Assembly: GCA_903813345.2 (NCBI GenBank) | Contig: CAIIXF020000002.1 | Coordinates: 11,926,150-11,990,149, forward strand | Source of the DNA: Owenia fusiformis | Lineage: Eukaryota > Annelida > Polychaeta > Sabellida > Oweniidae | Direction: 5' to 3' | DNA length: 64,000 nucleotides | Part shown: piece by piece, positions 1 to 12,720 of the stretch | How positions within the stretch are numbered: the first letter of the stretch is position 1 | How the letters are laid out: each line of letters opens with the position of its first letter | The notes under the pieces: model-generated | The model's database searches: none | Seen by the model: the letters and a program-made list of their open reading frames with translations, nothing else | What the model was told of the DNA's origin: nothing | Made by a program: the position numbers and the translations under genes

Positions 1-2519
1 ATCTAAAATAAAGACAACACCACAAAGCACTGTCTACTCCAATCAAACATCTAGTCAAGGGGCAGATATACTAGATAAGTATAAGGCAGCTATTGTGGAA
101 TATTTGAAGTTAACATTTCTCGAAATGCATATCATATCATTTTAGATCACATTTTCAAAATGGCTAACTGTTACATATCCGGTTTATATCTTAAATAAAA
201 TGTTAAGATTTTATCCCGTGAAAGAGAATCACTTCCTTCTAAAGTTATGAAGAAGACAAAAAACAAAGTACATGAAGCTACCATATTTTTGATATAAATG
301 AGTTTTGACTTCAATAAATGCCAAAATACATTGCAGTTAAAGAATTGGGTTAAGAAATACTCAAAAGCTTTAAATATCGCAAGTAAATAGGGACAAATAT
401 TATTTGAACGTAATGATTGATCGATGGAGGAACTTACAAACTTGGAGTGGTTTCTCTGTATATCTTTGTTTAATCAAGGGATTGTTTTTGACATTGGAAA
501 TATGACAAAACTTGGCTTTAAATTAATTTACAATCACTTCGGAACTATAGTCTAAAAGCCAAACATACATGTACTCAGCTATAAAACTTGTAAATGACAC
601 AGCCATCCTTCATTCAAAAGGCTTCATTTATTGCATAGTGGAAGGAAGTGAAATACACTAGGACAAAATGTTATCAGATAGGTAAAATGCTTACGTATAC
701 GAATCTTAGATTTATTATATAGTATGAAGTGGAGGCCATTGTAAATGTTATGAGATAATACTAACATCGTATGCCCTTTAGTCTGCTACTATTATAAAAT
801 AGTCACCTGAATCGAATGTCAGGTAGTGTTCACCCTATAAATATTTATATCAACTATTCACGTTTAGCTTGAATCAAGTTGAAAATTCAATTTCCATTTC
901 CAGTCAATTTCCTTGTCTTTCATTGCAAGCAATGATCGCTCTACTACTCAGATTTATAATCATGGGCTTTCAATAGAATTTTAAACTCTATACAGATTTA
1001 ATTCCCAACGAATCAAAAATATTTCAAACAGATAGTCTGAAGTTCTTTAATTTCAAACCATGGTGACATAATTCATTTTTAATTGCAAGATAATCAAATC
1101 GATAAAATATAATTATTCATTTATAAGTATTTATGAACTACATTTCGAACAGTATTGTGGCATTGATTTAACTAGAGATACAGTTGACATGTTAAAAACA
1201 TGGTTAACGTTCATATAGAATACTCTCCTTTTGTAAAGATATCCAAAATAATGTGGTCTGGTAGTGTTGCTTCCCACTCCTCCTTCCCGTAAAGTACATC
1301 ATTTAAATTAGCATTTAATATGGCTCCCTTGCATTTTATGAGACTAAAAATGTGGGAGAAAAATGTGACCTACTTTTAGATATGCCGATCACGTAGAACG
1401 TACGGACTAATTTATTCTTATATCCTTGTATTATGTTGTTATTTCCCAAACATCATTAACATTATTGATGTTTTGTATCCTAAATGAATAAACATGAAAA
1501 TCCATACACCTAATATACCTACATGTATACTTCATAGGCCCTGGGAACAAAAAAATCGAGTCCAGTTCTGTATGAGGAGGTTACTTTGTTGTGATCATAA
1601 GTTAACTACTCTCTACATCTCCAAGTACTAACACTACTTCTGGTTTGATAACTGGCAATCTATTTGTGCCAAGAATGGAGTGCAAAGCAGGATACACGAC
1701 ACGTTTGAGATTACGAGGACATGGTGCAATACTTAAGGTTAAAGGTGCACTGTATCATACAGAGATTCTATGATGTGCAAATGTATGATATCTATATTAA
1801 GTATTAATATTCAGATATCATAACATTATTTTGAAGTTTTACTAACAGCCCTGGTCAATATCTTAAATAATGATGTATTTACTTGGATCGAATTTCCAGA
1901 AATTGGTATATTATTAGTGATTCTAAAATCGGAACAGTCTAGAAGAAAATCTTCACTTTAGGTAACTGATTCTTACTTAAATTATTAAAAACTACATGTA
2001 GTTCAACTGAATTGTAAACAAAAAACCTTACAACTTACACTGGTTCAAATTAGTTTCCGTAACAAAATGTCGGAACCTCGAAGATTTTTGTTCATAAACG
2101 TGTAGATTTTCTTTAACATATGATATTGACACATAAAAATGTCGTGGAGATTCTGCCTACAACTCGTAAAATTAGAAAAAAAAATCCGGGAAAAAATAAA
2201 AATCGTTTAGAGGTTCCGACATTTTGATACCGAAACGGATAATAGAATAGAAAATAATTCTGAAATTAAAAGTAACTTGGTCAAAAGACGTGAATGGTAA
2301 AATAGGAAATTCGAAAAGACTATAATCTCCGCTGGTTGTCTTAAGTTGTTCATTTTAGTTGCAATATGTACGTGTGAATGTAGGATATGAAAGTTTGTTT
2401 GTGAAGTGTTTATTGTTCTGGAAGCTCACATAAATGCAACTTATCTCACATGACATTTCATTCGGAATGTGCATGACAATATATTATACCAAGGGCTTTC
2501 TATTGAATGCCCATGATTA
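1..2519. other. AT-rich sequence with no gene seen
   Basis: No ORF above background, RNA gene or clear repeat border was recognised here. Short phrases such as GGGCTTTCAATAG recur elsewhere in the window (961, 2495 and 8903) and suggest old dispersed repeats. Confidence 0.5.
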
Positions 2520-2521
2520 TA

Positions 2522-2707
2522 CAGGGTGTCAAATAAATATGTTCATGCTAGTTGAGCTACACATCTGAAACTTCTTGTAATAGAGCTGCTCAATGAAGTC
2601 TACTTTAATTGTGCTAAAGAGCAATACAGATATCATGCAGACAAAAAAGTTATGCAACATTATGCGGAAGACAAAGTTGAGGGGGGACATATTTATTTAA
2701 CACCCTG
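2522..2707. mobile_element. Small TA-flanked MITE (Tc1/mariner type)
   Basis: The terminal inverted repeat begins CAGGGTGTCAAATAAATATG and its complement is near-perfect at the right end (2688-2707). The element is 186 bp long with TA on each side, the usual mariner-type duplication. It has no coding capacity. Confidence 0.75.
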
Positions 2708-2709
2708 TA

Positions 2710-4270
2710 GAATTGTTCAATTCACCCTAACTTTTTTCTCTTTTTCATAATTATGTTTTATTATATCAGACAGGATATTTTTCTAGTTGTTACAATGTTC
2801 TGTATACAGATAATTTACAGGGCAACAGGTTCCGCTGTCTGGTAGAAAAACAAGAAAGCATAAGTTATGGTTATATATATTATGAGGCCAGATGAGGGAG
2901 TTCTTTGAACTTTCAAAGCAAAATAAATTAAGTATTTTTGATGTCGTGGCTGCGGCATGACCACAAACAACCAATATAAATCTAATATATTATTTTACAT
3001 TATATCGACTTACCAACGGAAGATGTATATGGCTGAATGTCTCTAGTGTATGTGCCGTTCTGCTTGATCGTACCATTTCGTTTGGCTTGACCATGTGGTG
3101 GTAAATCATTGTCTAACAGTTTTGTCGAATCGCTGAAATCATTTCTACCCATATTGTCCTTTTGAAAATATATACCCTTTTATACTTTCCACTTCATTCA
3201 GTCTGCATTAATAATTATTTTCTGTTTTTGATCATTTACATCATACGATTTCTTGCAATTGTATTTCTTAATTATTGTAATCCTAATTTTCCGATTTGGA
3301 GTTGTTCTATCAAGATGGATCCCAGATCTATTTTATTGTTAATGCTATTCATACTTTGTCGAATCCTTGTTTCGGCTATAGTAGTGTCACAATCATTACA
3401 AGATCTCACCTAGAGTATTTGTGCAGCTATGTACAATGTAGTAGAATGATGCCATGTTGATACTGTTTGCACTTGTCGACGTCCTTTGAAGTTATCCTTT
3501 ATACGATTGGGTATTTATGAACCGCAGACTTTCCTCTAGAACTGGAATAATAACATAAAACAACAACTAATGATTGTACTGCAAGTACAATTATAAACGT
3601 TAACGTAATGTGAATGCATCATCTAATCTGAGATATTACTTTACATGGTCAAGTAAATACCTATAATGCCCATACTTGTAATACTTGTATTCATGACAAA
3701 AGGCCACTGGGGAATCCAATAACGTTGAAACTATCAAACTATGGATCGATTGATTTTCGAGGTCAGGATAACAAGTCAGGATATACTGTACTTCTCCCCT
3801 ACATCTGTGCAATTTAACTAGCATTTTCAATTATTGAATTACATTTATAATGTATCGTACAACGTTTGGCGTTTCCCAGATTGTATGCAAGACGTGACCC
3901 CGGGGACGTGACAAAATGTCATGGCGTGGAAATATTGTTCCAAAAGCCCTATAAGTTTATCAATTAAAGTAATTCTGTATGTAGTGGTTTCTTAATTGGA
4001 GTTCGATGTTATTTTCAGGAACTCGTGAGTCATTCCATACATATTTCAGTGTTCATCCTAGATAGTAATATACCTAGATTACTTGTTTAGGATAAATCAT
4101 TTTCTACTATGTTTCAAAATTTAGAAAACGCAAAATATTGGTCACTGAATTATCTCCTTTTTACATGAAATTGACATTTATACTTATCCTCGACTATTTA
4201 TCTAGGTATCTTTATGCACTTTTTGATGCCAAAGAATTGTCAACACCAATTTAACGTTGACAAAATGATC
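2710..4270. other. Non-coding sequence with no gene seen
   Basis: AT-rich. Short ORFs are present but none has a recognisable domain, and no repeat borders were identified. Confidence 0.45.
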
Positions 4271-4275
4271 AAAGC

Positions 4276-4430
4276 TATGACGGGGGGTGTATAGAGATAT
4301 TGTATATCGTATAAGAGGCTGAAAATTTATTGTATATTGTATAAGAGGGGGCAAAATTTATCGTATAAGGTATAAGAGGTGTAAAAAATATGGTATATGG
4401 TATAATAATATAATATGGTATCTAGAATAA
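4276..4430. repeat. Minisatellite with GTATATTGTATAAGAGG-type units and a left inverted end
   Basis: Three to four units of about 30-35 bp built on GTATAAGAGG..AAAATAT.GTATAT follow the motif GACGGGGGGTGTATAGAG. A matching array in the same orientation, ending in the inverted form CTCTATACACCCCCC, lies at 8680-8845. Confidence 0.65.
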
Positions 4431-4639
4431 AAGAAGGCTAATTATGAAGAAATTGTACCCTAAAGTTCCCCCATTGTGCGAACTCTCTTACTGTAACCGT
4501 GTTGGAAAAATATGGAAAAGTAGTCTCTATAATTGGTTCCATATTCCAGGTCAATCAATACTGTACGTTTAGAGAAAATCCCTCTCAAACTAAGAGTTTT
4601 GTGCCATTTCATTTAAATTTTCACAGGAGGTGTTAAATA

Positions 4640-5630
4640 TAGTCTCAAATAAAAATTACGCCCGATGATCAGAAGAAATGAACGGAGGGGGAGTAGATCT
4701 AGCTGATTTTCGGTAGAAAATTCAACAAATCTTGAAGATTTATTTTTTCAAGAGAAAGTTTACAATTGAATGACTAAATGAATAGACGCAGTGGATGGGG
4801 AAATATGTTAAGTCTTGGATTTTTTTAACTGTCGAGTTCTAAAATAAAAGATCTATTAAAAAAGTGCAGCGTCGCCAACGTGCAAATGCCAATGTTTTTG
4901 CTATAAATCAAACAACAGGGGTCTACACGACCTGTAATAAATACTTGTAAGTGAAGTAATTATCACAAAACTATTGTCATCATTGGTTTTGTAAAACATG
5001 TTACCATACGTTATATAAAAAGTGATCGAAAATTATTAAAATTGAACGGAGGGGGAGGGGGAGTAATGTGTCTATAAGACATATGAAAACTTCCAATAAC
5101 TCCATATGTCCCCATTTTTCACTTTCAGAGTTGTAACATCAAGTTACTCAGTAAGTGAGTTCATTTTTCAAGTACACGAATTTGTGGAAATTTCTTCCAT
5201 CTTAAAGACATATTACTCCCCCCCCTCCGTTCACTCCCCCCTCCGTTCAATTGTAATTATTTTCGATTATTTTTTATCTATTTTGGAAAATTATTTTAAA
5301 AAACCAGCAATTAATTTTGTGATAAAAATGTCGCTTATATATTTATTTCATGTCGTGCAGACCATTGTTGCTTGATTTATAGCAAAAACATTGGCATTTG
5401 CATGTTGGCCACTCTGCGCCTTTTTTAATAGATTTTTTATCTTAGAACTCTATCAGTTCAAAAAAATCCAAGAAGACCTAACATATTTCCCTTTGCACTG
5501 CACCTATTCATTTAGCCATTCAATTGTAAACTTTTTCTTGAAAAAATAAATCTTCAACATTTGTTGAATTTACCGAAAATCAGCTACTCCCCCTCCATTC
5601 ATTTCATCAGATCACCGGGCGTGAGACTGC
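4640..5630. repeat. Foldback element, arms of about 420 bp
   Basis: Left arm 4640-5060 and right arm 5210-5630 are imperfect inverted copies. The tips read CGCCCGATGATC with AATGAACGGAGGGGGAGTAG on the left and the inverse (CTACTCCCCCTCCATTCATT, GATCACCGGGCG) on the right. Central G-rich and C-rich tracts face each other. The ORF at 5106-5375 is not supported. Confidence 0.75.
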
Positions 5631-5820
5631 CAAATGTCATTGACTCATCTTAACTTTGATGTAAAATATGGTCACTATGGCTACTCGTGTTTCGGGGTAT
5701 GTGGGATAAATCATTAAAATATTTGAGTATAAAGTGTTCATACAGCGCATGTTTTAATATAAGCATCATAATGCTAATATAGCATAATATAGCAAAAGGT
5801 GTTTATTTGGTCTTTAAACT

Positions 5821-6357
5821 GTCATATGTTGGATTCCGGCTATTTATTGGGGATCTGAACAGGTGCATATGTTAGGCCAATGCATTAACTCCAGATCAAG
5901 CACTCATAGAGGTAATAAAATAATTTGGACTTTGAGACAGGGAAGGTTTTTCTGAAATGCTGTCCTTATTTTCAGCCCTTTCCACATATGTTTTTTCAAT
6001 GTTTGATGCACCAATATGTTGCACTTTGAGACACAGTTAACCTCTAAAATATGATTTATTTGGGATAAAGTGGAAAACAGTACATGTATTTCCCATGTTA
6101 TTTTCCCATAGATGTTAACCATGTCTCAAAACGCAACAGAGTGATCGATGCAACAAACATTGAAAAACAGGTGTGGAAAGGGCTGGATATCAGGACAACA
6201 TTACAGAAAAACATGTTGATGGGGTGTTTGCACCTTCCCTGTCTTAAAGTCCAAATTATTTTATAATCCCTATGACTGCTTGTCCTGGAGTTAATGCATT
6301 GGCCTAACATATGCCCCTGTTCAAATCCTCAGAAAATAGCCAAAATCCAATATATGA
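5821..6357. repeat. Foldback element, arms of about 220 bp
   Basis: GTCATATGTTGGATT..GGCTATTTATTGGGGATCTGAACAGG at the left is mirrored by the inverse at 6300-6357. The inner parts (CAGCCCTTTCCACA against TGTGGAAAGGGCTG) also pair. Overlapping ORFs on both strands are by-products of the palindrome. Confidence 0.75.
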
Positions 6358-7249
6358 CTGAAATCTGTTGCGATACCGTCCGTGGTCCTTTAAAAGAAAG
6401 TTATTTCTAGTTACATAGAGTAGTTTTCATTCTCATCAATACATCTTTGCCTTGAAATCATTCGTGAAACATGTGGTTTGACCTTCATGGAAATTTGCTT
6501 AATTTTGACACACCTTTGTTTAACTTATACTGTCTTTGAGGCTGCCTTATCTGAAAACCCGAAGTGTCTCTTGTTTCAAATGTTCAATTAAGTCTCATCT
6601 TGCCTTTATTTCAAACTCTAGTTTCCAGACTCGAGTCCGATCAAAAATGAATTATCTACATGGCTGCATGGAAGTTTGTGAAGTCCTTTTATTTCTGAAA
6701 CTGTTTTCAATACTTAATATTTTCCAGGTAACTGCTTTACAAAATTATTGTGCATTGTGAATCTTCATTATCTATCTGATACATATTTTCTGCAGCAAAC
6801 TTTATTTTCATAGAACACATGAGGAATCTTTTATTCCACATTCTCAATTTTGCATCAATTATGTTTCAAGAATTTTTTCCCTGGCTCACTATGAAGGATT
6901 CCATTGACATTAAAATAAGTCATGGGAAAGTAGGTCATGAGAAAGAGGAGCACTGCTGAGTTCCATCCATTCCAATGATGCAAGTTTTGTGCTAATTTTG
7001 AATATCTTTTGGTACTTTTACAGGTAATGGGCTAATGGCTTTAGCAAATTGCAGAAATGTCAAAGTTAAGTTTTTTGGTCAAAGTAGGTTGTGAAATCAC
7101 TAAAGAGAAGTCATGAATCTTATATCATAAATGTGTTTTTAATCAACTTGTTTACCTGAAAATAAAATGTGGTCACAGCTTTTCTGAACATGCGGATGTA
7201 CCCGAATGGTGTCTTATTCATAATGTAACAAGGCATTAACATGACAAAA

Positions 7250-8536
7250 TGTCACCACCTAGTTGCTCACAATATTATGAGTTCAAACTTAAGTCAGATT
7301 TGAATTTCTGAGAACTTGTAAAGTCAAATTTGAACTTCTGAAAAGATGTAGATGATTTTGAAAAAAAAATTTGGTCGATTTGAAGCAAGTTGAAAACAGA
7401 CCTTTTTGACCTTTTTTGACCTTGAGAAGGTCATTAAAGGTCAAATGTCAAATCTAAAGTCAGATTTGAATTTCTGAGAACATGTAGATGATTTTGAAAA
7501 AAAAAATTAGTCAATTTGAAGCAAGTTGAAAAAAGACCTTTTTGACCTTTTTTGACCTTGACAAGGTCATTGAAGGTCAAATGTCAAATCTAAAGTCAAA
7601 TCTAAAGTCATATTTGAATTTCTGAGAACATGTAGATGATTTTGAAAAAAAATTTAGTCAATTTGAAGCAAGATGAAAAAATACCTTTTTGACCTTTTTT
7701 GACATTGAGAAGGTCATTGAAGGTCAAATGTCAAATCTAAAGTCAGATTTGAATTTCTGAGAACATGTAGATGATTTTGAAAAAAAAATTTAGTCGATTT
7801 GAAGTAAGTTGAAAAAAGACCTTTTTGACCTTTTTGACCTTTTTTTACTTCGAGAAGGTCATTGAAGGTCAAATGTCAAATCTAAAGTCAGATTTGAATT
7901 TCTGAGAACATGTAGATGATTTTGAAAAAAAAAATTAGTCAATTTGAAGCAAGTTGAAAACATACCTTTTTGACCTTTTTTGACCTTGAGAAGGTCATTG
8001 AAGGTCAAATGTCAAATCTTAAGTCAAATCTTAAGTCAGATTTGAATTTCTGAGAACACGTAGATGATTTTGAAAAAAAATTTAGTCAATTTGAAGCAAG
8101 TTGAAAACAGACCTTTTAGACCTTTTTTGACCTTGAGAAGGTCATTGAAGGTCAAATGTCAAATCTAAAGTCAGATTTGAAGGTCAAATGTCAAATCTTA
8201 AGTCAGATTTGAATTTCTGAGAACATGTAGATGATTTTGAAAAAAAATTTAGTCAATGTGAAGCAAGTTGAAAAAAGACCTTTTTGACCTTGAGAAGGTC
8301 ATTGAAGGTCAAATGTCAAATCTAAAGTCAGATTTGAACTTCTGAGAACATGTAGATGATTTAGAAAAAAATTGAAGTCAGTCTAAACAGTATTTGTTAA
8401 GTTATAGGAAGTTGTAAGAAATTGTTACAGACGCCGGACGCCAACCGCCGGACGCCAACCACCAACCGCCGGACGCCAACCGCAGTCGCAAAAAAACGGA
8501 GACCATAACAATATGTCACCACTTTTGGTGGTGACA
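7250..8536. repeat. Dispersed repeat with ~145-bp tandem core
   Basis: About seven units of roughly 125-165 bp, each with GATTTGAATTTCTGAGAACA, a poly-A stretch and GACCTTGAGAAGGTCATTGA. Flanked by ACAAAATGTCACCACC on the left and, on the right, GACGCCAACC subrepeats plus the small hairpin TATGTCACCAC/GTGGTGACATA at 8512-8536. Shorter relatives of the ends occur at 23745-23865 and 27000-27110. An inverted core fragment occurs at 43210-43450. Confidence 0.75.
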
Positions 8537-8679
8537 TAATAAATGAAATCATTGTGGTATGTATGTGGAGTCTAGTTGCCTTATAATAATACATTTACTT
8601 TAGCACATGGATTCTGTCCTAATATAATATTATTTCCTTATAAATATCCAAACTTTAATCAAAAGCAGTTTCAAAATTA

Positions 8680-8845
8680 TCGTATATTGTATTTCACTTA
8701 AAATATCGTATATGGTATAAGAGCTGTGAAAAATATTGTATATGGTATAAAAGGGGTGAAAAAATATTGTATATGGTATAAGAGAGCTGAAAAATATTGT
8801 ATATGCATTTCCAAGACCCTCTATACACCCCCCCCCCTATGACAA
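8680..8845. repeat. Minisatellite, right partner of the 4.3-kb array
   Basis: Units AAAATATTGTATATGGTATA with AGAG/AGGGG spacers, in the same orientation as 4276-4430. The array ends in CTCTATACACCCCCCCCCC, the inverse of the left array's flank. Confidence 0.65.
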
Positions 8846-8899
8846 TATGTCAATATAACATGAAAATGAGTAATGTACTTGTAGATGCTCTACATATAC

Positions 8900-8931
8900 C
8901 ATGGGCTTTCAATTCTTGTTGAAAGCCCATG
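8900..8931. repeat. Perfect 13-bp hairpin
   Basis: CATGGGCTTTCAA and its exact inverse TTGAAAGCCCATG are separated by six bases. Its function is unknown. Confidence 0.7.
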
Positions 8932-8935
8932 TATA

Positions 8936-9740
8936 TACCCACCTTGTTTTCAATAACTTACTTATAACTTACTTACTTATAATGAGTGCTCGATATCAAC
9001 TCCGTTCCTCCGATTGTACTTTTGGTTAGCGAGTCATAACAGAACGGTCGGCTTTCTCTTAAAAACAATACAGTAATACAATACTCAGTTCGAATGCGAC
9101 TCTTAAATAAGTCAAGAATTATTTACAATTGAACACAACCGATGTGGCTTATATGTTAAAATGTGAATTGTTTATTTCTGTCCTCATTCGTTTTTTAATC
9201 ATAATCACGAGATGAAGTCGATACCTTGGTCCCTTGCATATAAAAGATATGTTTTAGTGATGACACTACCTTGCCAGATCAAAGCCTTGCTGGTTCTAAC
9301 TTTTGTAAATATGTTAGGGTCTTGGATATTTTTAATTAAAGGAAATATCAAATAAATAATATGTCACCTCGTGAAAAACACATGTCAGATAATGGGAATG
9401 CAAGGGTGTAAGTATTTCAACTTGAACACAAGTACACTTTGTACCTAGTTTTAAAAGATTAAATGAAGTGATCAAAAATGTTTTGAAGGTTGAATGTGCT
9501 ATAAACATTCAGTGTGGACAAGCCAAGTATAAGTTATCTGCTTTGTTAAGGGAGTTCGGCACTTTTGGAAAAAATAAAAAAATATCAAGTTTAAAAATAT
9601 AATAAATAACTTTAACATAATATTTTGATTTTGGACTTTGTGTTTAACCATATTCTACCATACCTGAAGATATCAATTTCATTTATTATTTGTAGGCATA
9701 AACATTTCATAGAAATTCATACGATGCGAAACTACCTTAA
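8936..9740. other. Non-coding sequence with no gene seen
   Basis: AT-rich with no supported ORF and no clear repeat borders. Confidence 0.4.
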
Positions 9741-9879
9741 GGTTTGCCTACATCAGAATGGGTGATCTGGCTAATTTACCCCGGTTTTTACAGGTGGTAT
9801 TGCATAATCAGGACACCGTGCTGTAAAAGGTCCAAAATCCAACTGGAATATTGTATTCAACATACGATTATGCCTCAGT

Positions 9880-12720
9880 TACATTTGCTGTACGACGGCC
9901 GTACCTAAAGTGGTCGTAGAATTGCAGCGCTGAATTATTCTTACTTCGGTCGCCGTATAAATTAGACAACCACGTCGTACGTAATGTGGCTTTAGACTGG
10001 CTGGCCATCTGGACCAATGTATCGTTATACTTTTAACGCCGTAAAACCTACTTTTGACGCCGTAAAAACGATTTCATACGCCGTAAAGAATTACTTTTAA
10101 CGCCGTTAAAAACGATTTTGTACGCCGTCAAAACTGATTTTTTACGCCGTTAAAACTGATTATTTACGCCGTCAAAACTGATTTTTTACGCCGTCAAAAA
10201 ATATTTTTACGCTGTTAATAATTATGTACGGCGTTAAAAATCATTTTGAACGACTTTGTACGCCGTCAAAACTGATTTTTACGCCGTTAAAACTGATTTT
10301 TTTACGCCGTCAAAACTGATTTTTTTTACGCCGTTAAAATTTTTTTTTACGCCGTTAAAAATTATTTTTACGCCGTTAATAATTATGTACGGCGTTAAAA
10401 ATCATTTTGAACGGCGTCAAAACTGATTACGGTGTCAAAATTGTTTTTTTACGCCGTTAAAAAATATTTTGAACGGCGTAATAAATGATTTTGGACGGCG
10501 TAAAAGAATGATTTTGCACAACCAATCAAAACAATCTTTTCTAACAGCCAGCTGGATGACAATCAAGTACGTTGTTAACTGTGCCCCATTTTCAGTAATT
10601 TCACGATCAGCAATTTTTCATTTTACCCCTTCGATATTGCGAAGGTACATTGTTAATCATTTGCGAAAAACGAACAATGAAAACTCGATGTATATCAAAT
10701 TCCCGGGACAGTTGTAGTCTTCCATACAACCAAATGCGTCTGGCAAATAGAAATGCCAATATAAATGATAAATGTGACATACATTAACAGAAAAATAGGG
10801 GTTTGGATTTATATCAATCAGTCGGTATTAAAAAAATAACTTTTGAACGCCGTCCAAAATTTATTTTGAACGGCGTCAAAAACGATTTTATACGTCCTTA
10901 CTTTTAACCAAGCGTAAAAAAAGCATTTTGAACGGCGTCAAAAATGATTTTGAACGCGTCAAGAATTGTAATGTGACACGTAAATTACGTCTTAGCTGGC
11001 AGCTAATTAAAACCAGCGTTACAATCTGTGTATTCATTGAACAAACGAACGTGTATGTTCGACTTATCGAACTTATTAACTTATATTAATCAAAAACCTA
11101 TTTTTCTGTTAATGTATGTCACATTTATATTGGCATTTTTATTTGCCAGACGCATTTGGTTGTATGGAAGACTACAACTGTCCCGGGAATTTGATATACA
11201 TGAGTTTTCATTGTTCGTTTTTTCGCAAATGATTAACAATGTACGTTCGCAATTTCGAAGGGGTAAAATGAAAAATGGCTGATAGTGAAATTACTGACAA
11301 TGGGGCAACGGTAAACAACGTACTTGATGTCATCCAGCTGGCTGTTTGAAAAGATAGTTTTGATTGGTTATGCAAAATAATTTTTACGCCGTCCAAAATC
11401 ATTTTTTACGCCGTTCAAAATAATTGTTAACGGCGTAAAAATTAATTTTTTTTAACGGCGTAAAAAAATCAGTTTTGACGCCGTTCAAAATGATTTTTAA
11501 CGGCGTAAAATATCAGTTTTGACGCCGTTCAAAATGATTTTTAACGCCGTACATAATTATCAACGGCGTAAAAAACAATTTATAACGGCGTAAAAAATCA
11601 GTTTTGACGCCGTTCAAAATGATTTTTAACGCCGTACATAATTATTAACGGCGTAAAAATAATTTTTAACGGCGTAAAAAAATAATTTTTAACGGCGTTT
11701 TGACGGAGTTAAAAGTAATTCTTTACGCACGGCGTATGAAATCGTTTTTACGGCGTTAAAAGTAGATTTTACGGCGTTAAAAGTATGACGATACATTGGT
11801 CCAGATGGCCAGCCATACGATACATTGGTCCAGACGGCCAGCCATATTAGACTGGCCTAACGGTCACCTGTCAACGTCTGGTCCACCTGCGGCCGCACTA
11901 CGTCTACCTTGGTATTTGTCCTACAGCCAACGCAGGGACGCCCTAATGCAACCGTATATCATCAGACAGTACGGCAGTCGCAGGTTTTCTGTCTGCATAA
12001 ATTCAATATACGCCTAATGGGCGCAAGCAAATGTGACTATTATATTAGGCTATGCGACCATGGAAGTCCTATTGCCGTAAGATTTCAAGGCCCCATGGGG
12101 TCACCGTAGAGTTTATAGCAGTTTTTTCACTTTTTCTTTTTTCACTTCTACGGTCGCCGTAGATAGACAAACCGTAGCGTCAGACTGTCATTAGGGTCCA
12201 TGGTCAACGTACGGTCCCCTGTAGTTTCCTTGGTATTTGTCAAACACCTACGCCCGCTTCAGAGACGCCTGCGCGTCATTACTTCAAACGCACGTCGTCC
12301 TTACGGCTGCCGTAGCACATGTGACTGCTCAAGTCTCAGTCACATTTTCTCTACGACGACCGTACATCGACCGTAGATCGGTGAAATTTGCAAATTCTTT
12401 TTTAACCACGTCGTACGTAATGTGGGTTTGGACTGGCCTAACGGTCACCTAACTGTCAACGTCTGGTCCACCTGCGCCGCACTACTTCTACCTTGGTATT
12501 TGTCCTACAGCCAACGCAGGGACGCCCTAATGCAACCGTAAATCATCAGACAATACGGCAGTAGAATTAACATAGAAATTATAACTCGGGGTTATAAGTT
12601 ACTGTTTTCATTTCCACAGTCACCATATAATCAAGTCGTAGCCAAACCATAGAAAGGTATCATGGTGCCCGTACGACGGGAGTATGTTCGACTTGCGGCT
12701 GCCCTAATGTTATATGGGTT
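9880..12720. repeat. GC-rich host repeat interrupted by a foldback insertion
   Basis: Sequence rich in CGTACG/ACGACGG motifs lies on both sides of the insertion at 10001-11846. AACCACGTCGTACGTAATGT occurs at about 9967 and again at 12403. A block of about 130 bp at 11850-11977 is repeated at 12431-12561, 581 bp downstream, so the host repeat has an internal direct duplication. Outer borders are not defined. The short ORFs here are not credible genes. Confidence 0.6.
10001..11846. mobile_element. Foldback, Mutator-like non-autonomous element with 9-bp target duplication
   Basis: The left arm (10001 to about 10800) and the right arm (about 11090-11846) are inverted copies of each other. They combine many degenerate TTTTTAACGCCGTAAAA-type subrepeats with a unique inner segment (10515-10800 against 11091-11380). 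The tips read CTGGCCATCTGGACCAATGT on the left and its inverse on the right, where the tip is present twice in tandem. TTAGACTGG flanks both ends (9992-10000 and 11847-11855). A near-identical uninterrupted host sequence lies at 12403-12450. A 9-bp duplication with long inverted arms is typical of Mutator-like elements. There is no transposase. Confidence 0.8.

Noticed and set aside
7290-8536. CRISPR-like array
   Set aside because: Units are ~145 bp with no short repeat and unique-spacer pattern, and the genome is that of an animal.
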